From assembly GCA_036971475.1 (NCBI GenBank), contig JBAIZL010000376.1, forward strand, positions 3,516,001 to 3,580,000: a stretch of DNA of 64,000 nucleotides. The letters are read 5' to 3'. Position 1 is the first letter of the stretch, and every line of letters begins with the position of its first letter. Positions 1 through 8,994 of this stretch are shown here, in pieces. Both the position numbers and the translations under genes were made by a program. Source of the stretch: Prosapia bicincta. Lineage: Eukaryota > Arthropoda > Insecta > Hemiptera > Cercopidae. The notes under the pieces were generated by a model. It did no database searches. It worked only from the letters and a program-made list of their open reading frames with translations, and was not told where the DNA came from.

Positions 1-6
1 ATTTAA

Positions 7-483
7 TTATTTTTGTGGTATACAGTCATTAAAAGTTGTGATGTTGTGACTCGCAGCATGTTGAGCTGTTGGTCTATCCATATTCATAATTTTAACATCA
101 TGTCTGTGGCCATTCATTCTGATATTCAGACCATCCGTGGTCAGGCCTATGTACTGTGCTGAGCAAAGTTTACATTGTAGCTGGTATATGACATTTTTTG
201 ATGTACAATTATGATGACCCTGTATTTTGAAGACCATTTTTGTTGTTTGGCTGTTGAAACTATTTGCTGAGGGGTGTATTGGACACGTCTTGCATCTAGG
301 TCTATTGCATGGGAAGGAGCCATGAGGAAGTTTGTGTGGTTTCTCTGCATCAGGGTCTGGTAGTTTAGGATGTACTAGGATGTTTTTCAAGTTGGGAGGT
401 TGCTTGTACCAAATTTGCGGTGGATCGGTGAAAAGATTTTTGGTGTGGACGGAAGCTTGAAGAATTTTGAAGCCATCTCTCAA
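7..483 (-). pseudogene. PLE linker and GIY-YIG endonuclease (fragment)
   Basis: This is the C-terminal half of the element whose RT lies at 1271-579. The frame reads a linker containing TDPPQIWYKQPPNL, a Cys-rich block (PCNRPRCKTCP) that may bind zinc, then a GIY-YIG-like nuclease core: VIYQLQCKLC, QYIGLT, and the Arg-bearing helix NIRMNGHRHD. The reading ends early near position 20. The inverted copy at 1280-1300 shows that one base has been lost here, shifting the frame just before the C-terminal tail. In PLEs this nuclease nicks the target for insertion. Confidence 0.8.
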
Positions 484-578
484 TATCTTGTTGAGTGTAT
501 GTAGACCAGGATGGTAGTCTGTTATTAAAGATAGTTTATTTTGTTCTGTTTGTGGTTATGGTGAACCGAGGATTGTGC

Positions 579-1271
579 TTAATGAATTTGGTTTTCAATG
601 AGTTTTTTTGGGTATCCTCTTCTCTGGAAGGCTGTTGATATCTTTCTATTAAAATCTTCCAATTCCCTATCATTCGAACAGATTCTCTTACCCCTGATCG
701 CTTGACTGTATGGAATGGATCGTTTTATGTTTATTGGGTGGTTGCTGTTGAAATGGAGATATTGTAGGTGGTTTGTCGGTTTGATGTGAATTCCTGTGTT
801 GATATTTCCATTCTGGAGTGTTACCTCTACATCCAAAAAGGTGATGGCTGATGTAGATTTCTCCCAGGTAAATTGAAGTGTGGAGAATTGTGTCAGGCTA
901 TCTAAAAATGCCTCAAGTGTTGAAGCACCCTGTGTCCAATTTAGGAAGATGTCATCTATATATCTATACCAACATAGTGGCTGGTGTGTTTGTGTCTTTA
1001 GAAAACTTTCTTCCAACAATCCCATGTACAGATTTGCGTACGATGGTGCTATTCTGGTGCCCATTGCTGTTCCCTTTATTTGAAGGTAGTTCCTTCCCTC
1101 AAACTGAAAGTTGTTCTTCTCGAGGATGAACCTGGTCAGGTTCACAAGAAAAGGTGTAGTGGGAGAAGGCTTGCCTGGGCGTTTGTTTAGAAAATTCTCT
1201 ATTGCAGATAGGCCGTGTGCATCTATACCAACATCCCTCATGCACAACATGCTCAACATGCTGCGAGTCAC
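579..1271 (-). pseudogene. Penelope-like element reverse transcriptase (fragment)
   Basis: The 230-codon open frame matches the catalytic part of PLE reverse transcriptase. It shows a palm/finger block with QIKGTAMGTRIAPSYAN, then the catalytic RYIDD motif (codons at about 965-951), a TFLDVEV block, and a C-terminal stretch with IPYSQAIRGKRICS, which is typical of this RT group. The N-terminal RT motifs are missing. The frame starts beside an inversion junction, so the first codons (about 1271-1225) are not original protein. The endonuclease part of the same element lies downstream on the same strand at 483-7. No intact full-length ORF remains. Confidence in the family is high; the PLE clade is not assigned. 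Confidence 0.85.
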
Positions 1272-1508
1272 AACATCACAACTTTTGATGACTGCTATAC
1301 CACAAAAATAATTAAATCACTCCCCCCTGATTGCAATCCCTCAGAACTGAGAAGGTGGGAACTATCATACCAGTGGTATACCAAGTCCAGAGAATCCCCT
1401 AACCTCAACATCAGATAAATCCATTCATTTTTTTTTCCTAATAGCCTTATCTCTTTTCCCCTGACAGACTTATATAAACTATAATCACTCAATGCTCATG
1501 GAAACAAT
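1233..1508 (+). mobile_element. PLE 3' end in opposite orientation
   Basis: The + strand frame at about 1250-1418 reads the end of the endonuclease (ASHNITTFDDC, then LRRWELSYQWYTKSRESPN and stop), followed by about 90 bp of 3' untranslated sequence ending at an (AT)n tract. The first 70 bases repeat positions 1-70 in reverse complement. The same 3' terminal sequence occurs reversed at 2150-2225. Immediately upstream the + strand briefly reads YTNIPH, an RT motif, between a 7-bp inverted pair (TGTGCAT at 1216-1222 and ATGCACA at 1240-1246). Confidence 0.7.
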
Positions 1509-1576
1509 ATATATATATATATATATATATGAAGTTAACGGGAAAACATGAGCAACGGAAAAACAATGGATAATAT

Positions 1577-1619
<43 letters not shown>
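1507..1619. repeat. (AT)n tracts
   Basis: Two alternating AT tracts, 1507-1530 and 1581-1619, flank a short segment with a GAAGTTAAC motif. More tracts follow at 1865-1903, 2259-2287 and 2503-2553. Each abuts a PLE terminus. Confidence 0.9.
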
Positions 1620-1622
<3 letters not shown>

Positions 1623-1818
1623 GTTAATATATTACTATTGTAAGTAATTTTATCCACCACCAAGTGCAACAACTCCACCTTGAGTGATGAGGCACCTTTC
1701 GGTCAATTGACCATTGTCGAATCACTCAATTGACCGAAAGGTGCCTCATCACTCAAGGTGGAGTTGTTGCACTTGGTGGTGGATAAAATTACTTACAATA
1801 GTAATATATTAACTTCAT
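1619..1818. repeat. 200-bp palindrome of PLE-type termini
   Basis: A near-perfect inverted repeat. The left arm starts ATGAAGTTAATATATT and the right arm ends with its reverse complement, and both contain TTATCCACCACCAAGTGCAA. Near the centre each arm carries a degenerate hammerhead-like core, read outward as TCGACAA, a GGTC/GACC hairpin, GAAA and an AGG-TG-CCT mini-helix. The same family recurs as palindromes at 7582-7761 and 8259-8399. Best read as two terminal repeats joined head to head. Confidence 0.75.
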
Positions 1819-1862
1819 AAAGTCGGTGCAACGGAGAAGCAATGGATAACGTTAAATATCAA

Positions 1863-1904
<42 letters not shown>

Positions 1905-1905
<1 letters not shown>

Positions 1906-2248
1906 TTTTTTTGGACTAGGAGACTGACAGACTTACCTTGGTAAGAGTCCACACTGTAGTCTTGAAATAGAAACACATAAAAGCACTTAAACAATGATAT
2001 ATTTCAACCACACAGTGGTCTTTATCAATCGAAGAGAAAACACAAAAAGAAATATGAGAGAATGAAATAAAATAAATATAATTTGTAATCACAGATTGTG
2101 TAGAGTAGAAATCAGATGACACAGATGCACAGATTAAAGATATATATATAAATTGTTTCCATGAGCATATGAGTGATTATAGTTTATATAAGTCTGTCAG
2201 GGGAAAAGAGATAAGGCTATTGGGGGGAAAAAAAATAAAAAAATAAAA

Positions 2249-2289
<41 letters not shown>

Positions 2290-2500
2290 GATTTCTACTC
2301 TACACAATCTGTGATTACAACTTATATTTATTTTATTTCATTCTCTCATATTTCTTTTTGTGTTTTCTCTTCGATTGACAAAGACCACTTTGTGGTTGAA
2401 ATATATCATTGTTTAAGTGCTTTTATGTGTTTCTATTTCAAGACTACAGTGTGGACTCTTACCAAGGTAAGTCTGTCAGTCTCCTAGTCCAAAAAATCTA
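1905..2500. mobile_element. Inverted pair of PLE family-1 terminal repeats
   Basis: The - strand copy at about 2131-1905 and the + strand copy at about 2288-2500 are reverse complements over more than 200 bp, separated by the reversed PLE 3' end (2150-2225) and an (AT)n tract. Both contain a hammerhead-like motif (at 2371-2410 on the +: TTGACAA, a CCAC/GTGG hairpin, GAAA), then an AG-GTAAGT splice-donor-like site, and end with CAGTCTCCTAGTCC. The same terminus recurs at 8674-8766, 8780-8938, 53684-53905, 54943-55150 and 55650-55715. Confidence 0.7.
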
Positions 2501-2557
<57 letters not shown>

Positions 2558-2661
2558 TGCACTTTCTTTTACTGGAACAACACTAGGGTCATAAACTAGT
2601 TTTATTATACCATTGAGCTTGTTACTAAATATGACAATCACATAATTTTTGTATGTTTCAG

Positions 2662-2763
2662 AGTGGTGCAATCTTGGCCATTCTAGCTTATGTTTGTACA
2701 AAATATCCTGATACACAACTGAGTATTATTTTCCTGCCACTGATTACCTTTAGTGCTTCAGTG
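2662..2763 (+). CDS. PARL: PARL-type mitochondrial rhomboid protease, exon with catalytic Ser
   Basis: This exon encodes 34 residues starting [16 protein letters not shown] and ending [12 protein letters not shown] is a rhomboid intramembrane protease of the inner mitochondrial membrane that processes PINK1, PGAM5 and related substrates. The first codon is the catalytic Ser of the rhomboid GxSG motif; its preceding Gly must come from an upstream exon outside the window. The acceptor is TTTCAG at 2656-2661 and the donor GTTAGT at 2764-2769. Joined in phase 0 to 6723-6820, the residue count matches the vertebrate protein exactly, so no exon is missing between them. The segment before 2662 is intron filled with PLE debris. 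Confidence 0.9.
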
Positions 2764-2944
2764 GTTAGTAAGCCTCTTTATAACATTAGTTTCTTTTTTC
2801 ATTCATCAATAAAATGCATTTTGACCATATGGAGTAGAACCATTGTTATAAGTTTTATTTAGTAATACATATGCTTTTTTTTAAATTGTTCAAAAATAAA
2901 TGTATACTTTTTATGAGATTGAGAAAACAACAATAATAATAATT

Positions 2945-3196
2945 TAGTCAGTCAGTCAGTCAGAGAAGGAGGGGGTTTGGTGGCCCCCGAGGTTATGCAG
3001 CGTCTGTCACGCGACACTGGCTGCGGGTAGGAATATGGGAACAGGGCTTTTTGGTTCGGGCTGGATCTGAGGAGAGGTTTCTGAAAGGCAGGACGTTATA
3101 GTGGGTGGGACGGATCAGGTTTTAATGCTGGGGGACAACGTTTATTATTTATGTGGGACTGGGCTGACTGACTGTCTTTTTTTTTTTTTTTTTTTA
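2945..3196. repeat. GC-rich island bounded by GTCA repeats
   Basis: A block clearly richer in G and C than its surroundings, beginning with four GTCA units (about 2947-2963) and ending CTGACTGACTGTC, so its ends form a short inverted repeat. It is followed by an 18-base poly(T), to the right of which lies another G-rich stretch (3300-3500). The form suggests a small transposon or a LINE/SINE fragment. No coding frame or known family was recognised. Confidence 0.4.
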
Positions 3197-3662
3197 CATG
3201 ACATAATACATTTTTGCACATGTGTTTACATGTGTGTAGTGAAGGTGTTGTGACATATGAGTGTAGTAATGTGTAATAATTTACATAAAGAAATTGAGTT
3301 AGGTGGAGGTGATAGTGCGTTTAGATTGTTGTTATGGAGGGTCTAGAAGGATTCTGGGACGGGGGCGGAAGATGGGAGGGGGTCCAGACATATCGCTGAT
3401 GTTCCGGATATGAGGGTAGCTGGAGCTTTCGGCAGTACCGAAGAGCTTTGAGGAGAGGGAACGGATGAAATCTGATAGAGTGGGAGCGTGAAAGGAATGA
3501 CTGATATTAAGATTTGTGAGAAAGAAGGGGAGTAATAATTTAAAAGAAACAGTGGCTTTTTATTAAAATAAAACATAACATCACAAATTGGCATTATTTC
3601 TCTGGATAATTTACTACTTTTGGTATCACTTGGAAAAAACCCACTACTTATTGATATTTTTT

Positions 3663-3707
3663 AGCAGATGCGTTTCACACTAGATCAGTGCATTGTTCAG
3701 TGCTGCT
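3663..3707 (-). ncRNA. Hammerhead-ribozyme-like motif at PLE terminus
   Basis: On the - strand: helix I AGCA/TGCT, core CTGAACA (G8 replaced by C), helix II GCACT-loop-AGTGT, then GAAA and a minimal helix III (ACGCAT) before the expected cleavage site after C. PLE terminal repeats are known to carry hammerhead motifs with very short helix III. The altered position 8 predicts weak or no activity. Confidence 0.5.
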
Positions 3708-3719
3708 AGTCTGTGGTTT

Positions 3720-4400
3720 ATTGGGGTATTGGTGATCTGTGGTGTATTATTTTTCATAGAGTAGATGTTAATTATGTGTTCAAATATAATATTTGATTGT
3801 GAGTGTGTTTTGTCGCTTATAATGTATTGTAGATGGTTTTGGTGGTGTTTGTATATCTTGTAGTTTTCTGTTGTGTTTAAAATTGTTTGATTTTTTTGAT
3901 GTAGTGAAGGATTTTTGGATTAGTTTCTATATTGGTGTACGTGTGTAGTGTTCTGTATGTGTATTGAGAATTTTGATTTGGGTTTTGTGTTTTTTATGTC
4001 TTCCTTTTATCGTGTGGAAAAGTTTATCCCTATTTGACCTATTTAAAAGCTGGGGCAGTGGTTGCATGCGACTCCTGGATTGCAGCAGTGGTTGCTTGCT
4101 TGTATACTCCTGGCCTGTCATGTTTGGTCTGGTAGGTATTCCTTAGTTGTTTTAAATGTTACTTTGTATTTAAGTTTGCGAAATGAAGAAGCTATTTTTT
4201 GTGAATGTTGACGGGATATGTTAATGCTATGTATTTTTGTGATTGTCTGTTACTGTTGTTTTTTGTTGTGTTATGTGTGTGTTGTATCTCGTGCATTATG
4301 TTGTCTATCGGAGTGTGTTTCTATCCATTTCTATAGATTATGTATTTTATAGCGTTGAGTTCGTTTATTTTGTTTTCATTGTTCATTGGTATGTTGATTA
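3720..4400 (-). pseudogene. PLE linker and GIY-YIG endonuclease relic
   Basis: On the - strand, broken frames read ELNAIKYIIYRNG (about 4380-4310), then KYIALTYPVNIHKK and FRKLKYKVTFKTTKEYL (about 4245-4130), which match the PLE linker between RT and endonuclease. GVYK at about 4115 marks the start of the GIY-YIG domain. Several stops and frameshifts interrupt it. A hammerhead-like motif follows at 3707-3663, the position expected for the 3' terminal repeat. It lies in the PARL intron. Confidence 0.6.
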
Positions 4401-6722
4401 GTAAGCAACAGTTTTTTTATCAAGTGGTAGCAAAAGTAGTAATTTATAAAAAAAAAGTCAAAATGTACAAACAAAAACTGCAAGTCTTCATGATTATTTT
4501 GTTACTTTAAAAAAAACTTTTGATTTTATTTATTTTAAAAGTAATTGACTTCATTTAAGTTTAAAGATTCGTGGCCCTCATTTATTAATGATTTTATGTT
4601 ATGTCAAACTTATGTTACTAGGTTTCAAGAAAAGTAAACAGTAAGGAAAAAGACATCGAAAGTAAACTATAAGAAAAACTTGTTTTGAAAGGTTTTCATG
4701 AAAACAATATTATCTTATTGATTAATAAGAAAGCAGAAGTTGATTATCTATTTTCGTACATTCATTTAATAGAATAATCTCAGAATTAAAATTCTCCTCT
4801 ATTTTGTAAAAAAAAGTAAATCAAAATAACCTGATTCTAATTTAAAGAATTTTCCCCAAATTTCCATAGATTCACATGACGATATATTGTCTTGCTTACA
4901 TCAAAAGTACTTGTTAAAAATTAGTTTGCTCTTTTTTAACTGAATTTTATGCATATATTTTCAGTTTCAAAGTTTCAACATAAGTTCTCAGCGGCCTATC
5001 TTCTACTCATTTCTGTCCCCATGTATCAGATTTCTCTCAGGCATGGCCTTCCATCTAATTACCTTGCCTTTTACAGTTTTTTGCCATTATTTGACTTTAG
5101 TCGAACTGGTTTTGGAATTCTTTTACCCTACATTTTCTAGACAGGACTGTACAAGTATAGTTTATCCAGGATTTGTTGTGTATTACTTTCAACCTTCATC
5201 ATCTCTTATTTGTTATCGCTGCTTATATTTTTTCACTATAGTATTGAGTTTAAAGCTATCATCTTTATTCTGTTTCTACTATTTTTTTTTTAATTTTTGT
5301 AAATTCAATTATTAATAATTTTTGTTATCAAATATTTGTCTTTTTTATATGTTTTAAGCTCTTTTGTTGTGTTTACTATTTCCAGACATTTATTCTAAAT
5401 GTTAAAGAAAAGCCAATAAAATTTTTAATGAATTGTAGGACGTATGACATTTTACCTTCTTATATTGTATTCTTGATTGTTAAATGTAAGGATTTTATGT
5501 TTTATAGCAAAACAGTTACAGGGTTGGCAAGGGCAATAAACAAGTTGTCATAACGTTGTTATAATTGAAATATATAATCAGTTAAAAGAAATTGCTGTAT
5601 TTATCGACTCATTTATCAACCGCATTTTCCTTCATAAAAAAATAGATTAATTTGTTTTGTAAAACTTCCCAAAATTTCCTTACAGTTACCCATGTTATAT
5701 GCTGTATTTAGATCCACAAAAAGAAGATAAGTACATAAATCTTGACATGATACCAATTTTTTCTGTATTAGATAAGTAATGTAAAGATGTTGTCTAGGTA
5801 CAAAATTTCTGCCCTATACCCTCTATCTATAAGTCAGAAAATCTTGTATAGATTTCTGTTACATTTTGTATGAATAGGTATTCAGAATTCCTAATTGCCT
5901 ACTTTTTTAAGAATTGTTCCATTTATACTTTTTATAAATTTTGGCCAATCATTTCCTTTAATCTCTTCGAGCTATATTTTAGAAGTTCTGCTGGTATTCT
6001 TTCAGAGCATTAGCATTACCAATTTAATGAATTTTATAAGGTTTTCGTTTTGTGTTTGTATATTTCAGTTTTCTGGGGAGAAGTTTATTTCCATGGCTTT
6101 GTATAAAGTTTGAATATATTTTTTTTTTGGGTGACTATTTTAGGCAGGCATCTCTTTATGACCCAAACAGAGAGGAGGCCCAACTAATTAACTTTATATA
6201 CAAGATGCCTTTTTATCTTACCTTTATCTTATACCAGGTATTTTATGTTCCTACATATACTATAGTATGTGTATAGTGCACTGTTTGTTTTTATAAGTTT
6301 TAGGTCACTAAATCCCTAATCTATATGACTATATCTCTGTCAGGTCCTACAACTCTGTCCTCTCTATTACGGGAAACCTTACAATACCACCACCATAGCT
6401 CTCAGGTTTGTTAGGATATTGAAGATCTCCTATTGAAAGATACCTTCAGGAAGGTAGTTATATCTTTGTACAGGAAGGTATTATTAAAATTTAAAAAAAT
6501 ATATGTGTTCAGTAAGCGTAGTATTATATCATCTAAAATTTAGATCTAAATTTTTTTATGAGACACACACAATAATACATTTAATTCCATATTTTATTTT
6601 TTAAGCCTAACGTATTTATGTTAAAAAAACAAAAAAATATATATTTTTTAAAACAAACACGATAGTTTGGTTGTTAAAAGTATGAAAATAATATGTCCTT
6701 AAAATATTTCAATTGTCCTCAG
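4400..6722. other. PARL intron, AT-rich, nothing recognised
   Basis: No exon, repeat family or structured RNA could be supported here. Short open frames (for example about 4949-5315 and 5895-6276) are Phe/Leu/Ile-rich and look like chance translations of T-rich DNA. Confidence 0.6.
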
Positions 6723-6820
6723 GGTATCAAAGCTATAATTGCTCTGGATACAGCAGGTGTTATTATGGGCTGGAGGTTTTTCGACCATGCTGCTCATTTA
6801 GGAGGAGCTCTTTATGGAAT
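6723..6820 (+). CDS. PARL: PARL-type mitochondrial rhomboid protease, exon with catalytic His
   Basis: Encodes 32 residues ([12 protein letters not shown] through [14 protein letters not shown]) plus two bases of a split Ile codon. The HAAHLGG block carries the rhomboid catalytic His that pairs with the Ser encoded at 2662. The acceptor is CTCAG ending at 6722 and the donor GTAAGT at 6821. The sequence is strongly conserved relative to animal PARL, whereas no neighbouring frame is. Confidence 0.92.
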
Positions 6821-7581
6821 GTAAGTACATCCTCTAAAAAGTAATATTAGTTGGTAACCAGTTTTGAAATTGTATAGAAATAGTTTGTAAAATATTTTAC
6901 ATGAATAGGTCATCTAAGGACACGTTATTTCAATTATTTAGTATATTTTATCTTTTTGTTTTTTAATAAATTAATAAAATATTGAATTGGTTGCTTTATA
7001 GTCCTTTGCTGTTGTCTTAAAGACTGATATGACTTTAATATATATTTAAAAGAAAAAGTATATTTAAAAAGATCAGTTTTTTTTGTCAAGCAGATAACTG
7101 CATGAATGACATGAACTGATATGACAATTCTCTTTCCAATAAACCTTTTAAACGTCTAAAATCAAAATAGATTAAACAATATTTTAATAGATTAATTCTG
7201 GCATGTTAAATGTATATGCTACACTCAAACACCAAATTTGCACTGTTATTAATATTTACCCACAGAGTGATGAGGAAAAGTTGTATATGATGCCTACAAT
7301 TCAACCAATATCTGAAATAAATACTCAAACACATTCTTAGTAAACATTTATTCAATGACCTCAAACATTTTATGCTCTTTAGTATCTGAGCTAATATAAA
7401 ATAAACACAATGAATTCTGGGCAGTTATTTTTTCTCAATTTTATAAATTATTAGATTTCCAAAACTTGATATGGACAAAATAATTTGTCCAGGACACATG
7501 GGTATTTTATATTTGCTCAAAAATCAAAAGGATTCAAAATTACACACACACATGCACACACAATCACACACATATATATAT

Positions 7582-7761
7582 AAAGTTATTTTATTAATTT
7601 TAATTGTAAACAATTATTCCACCACTAAGTGCAATTATTTTTACCTTTGATATAGAGTGATTTGACAATGGTCAACTGACCGAAAGGGGCCTCATCACAT
7701 AAGGTAAAAATAATTGCACTTAGTAAGGGAATAATTGTTTACAATTAACAATAATAACTTT
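7582..7761. repeat. 180-bp palindrome of PLE-type termini
   Basis: The inverted repeat runs from AAGTTATTTTATTAA to its complement near 7760, with arms that include CACTAAGTGCAATTATTTTTACCTT. It is the same structural family as 1619-1818 but diverged in sequence. The centre holds the hammerhead-like motif at 7657-7698. An (AT)n tract follows at 7770-7790. Confidence 0.75.
7657..7698 (+). ncRNA. Hammerhead-like motif with U3/A8 core
   Basis: Helix I is GTGAT (7657-7661) with ATCAC (7694-7698), all pairs perfect. The core is TTGACAA (7662-7668), where C3 and G8 of CTGANGA are replaced by T and A. Helix II is GGTC/GACC with loop AACT. GAAA lies at 7682-7685, and helix III is AGG-GG-CCT, followed by C at the cleavage position. 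All three helices form in the right order; the double change at 3 and 8 would keep the pair known between those positions. Confidence 0.55.
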
Positions 7762-7790
7762 ATTAACAATATATATATATATATATATAT

Positions 7791-8107
7791 AGGAATTTTT
7801 GGACTTGATAGGAGACTGAGAGACTTACCTAAAGGCAATAGTCCAAAACTGCAATCTCTTTGGAAATAAGCACATATAAAACACATATAAAACACTTAAT
7901 ACACTTTTATTTGAAATATTTCGATCAACATTATCTTCTTCAGTCAAGAAAGAGCTCTTTCTTGACTGAAGAAGATCATGTTGATCGAAATATTTCAAAT
8001 AAAAGTGTATTAACTGTTTTATATGTGCTTATTTCCAAAGAGATTGCAGTTTCGGACTATTGCCTTTAGGTAAGTCTGTCAGTCTCCTATCAAGTCCAAA
8101 AATTCCT
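7791..8107. repeat. 317-bp palindrome: head-to-head PLE family-2 termini
   Basis: AGGAATTTTTGGACTTGATAG at the left is mirrored by its complement at 8107, with arms of about 157 bp meeting at an AGAGCTCTT centre. Each arm runs outward from a CTGAAGA hammerhead core to a GTAAGT donor-like site and the CAGTCTCCTATCAAGTCC terminus. A third, single copy lies at 8460-8631. Confidence 0.8.
7962..7999 (+). ncRNA. Hammerhead-like motif, PLE family 2
   Basis: The core CTGAAGA (7966-7972) fits CTGANGA exactly. Helix II is GATCA-TGT-TGATC, followed directly by GAAA (7987-7990) and a minimal helix III. Helix I may be TTGA/TCAA. Two further copies exist: the mirror image on the - strand at about 7937-7900, and + strand 8483-8522. 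Confidence 0.6.
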
Positions 8108-8141
8108 AAATAAGCTTTAAGCTCTACTAGAACTAACCTAA

Positions 8142-8197
<56 letters not shown>

Positions 8198-8258
8198 TAT
8201 ATATATATTCTTGATATTTTACGTTATCCATTGTTTTTCCGTTGCACTGACTTTATGA

Positions 8259-8396
8259 AGTTAATATATTACTATTGTAAGTAATTTTATCCACCATTAA
8301 GTGCAATGATTTTACCTTGAGTGATTCAAAGTATCACTCAAGGTAAAATCATTGCACTTAATGGTGGATAAAATTACTTACAATAGTAATATATTA

Positions 8397-8399
<3 letters not shown>
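8259..8399. repeat. 141-bp palindrome, same family as 1619-1818
   Basis: GAAGTTAATATATTACTATTG at the left is repeated inverted at the right. Both arms contain TTATCCACCATTAAGTGCAATG. The central hammerhead segment seen in 1619-1818 is almost entirely deleted, leaving GAGTGATTCAAAGTATCACTC. Confidence 0.75.
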
Positions 8400-8455
<56 letters not shown>

Positions 8456-8459
8456 TTCA

Positions 8460-8626
8460 ACCTTTTGTTTTGTTTTCTCTTTCTTGACTGAAGAAGATCA
8501 TGTTGATCGAAATATTTCAAATAAAAGTGTGTTAAGTGTTTTATATGTGCTTATTTCCAAGAGATTGCAGTTTTGGACTATTGCCTTTAGGTAAGTCTGT
8601 CAGTCTCCTATCAAGTCCAAAAAATT

Positions 8627-8671
<45 letters not shown>

Positions 8672-8936
8672 TTATAGGTTAGTTTTGGTTGGTAAAGATT
8701 ATTTAGATTTTTTGGACTAGGAGACTGACAGACTTACCTTGGTAAGAGTCCACTCTGTAGTCTTGATTATCATGATAATTATTTTATTTCTTCCATATTT
8801 CTTTTTAAGTTTTCTCTTTGATTGACAAAGACCACTGTGTGGTTGGAATATATCATTGTTTAAGTGCTTTTATGTGTTTCTATCTCAAGACTACAGTGTG
8901 GACTCTTACCAAGGTAAGTCTGTCAGTCTCCTAGTC

Positions 8937-8938
<2 letters not shown>
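8460..8938. mobile_element. PLE family-2 and family-1 terminal fragments
   Basis: 8460-8631 (+) is a family-2 terminus with its hammerhead motif and GTAAGT site. 8674-8766 (-) and 8780-8938 (+) are family-1 fragments facing each other. (AT)n tracts at 8145-8192, 8402-8451, 8629-8667 and 8953-8990 separate the pieces. No protein-coding part is left. Confidence 0.65.

Positions 8939-8991
<53 letters not shown>

Positions 8992-8994
<3 letters not shown>

Noticed and set aside
878..1129. + strand frames over 878-1129, 880-1083 and 1111-1311
   Set aside because: Antisense of the PLE RT, apart from the true + strand tail starting near 1233.
5895..6276. Hydrophobic frames in the PARL intron suggesting membrane segments
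   Set aside because: T-rich intron DNA gives Phe/Leu/Ile by chance. The two flanking PARL exons join perfectly without it.
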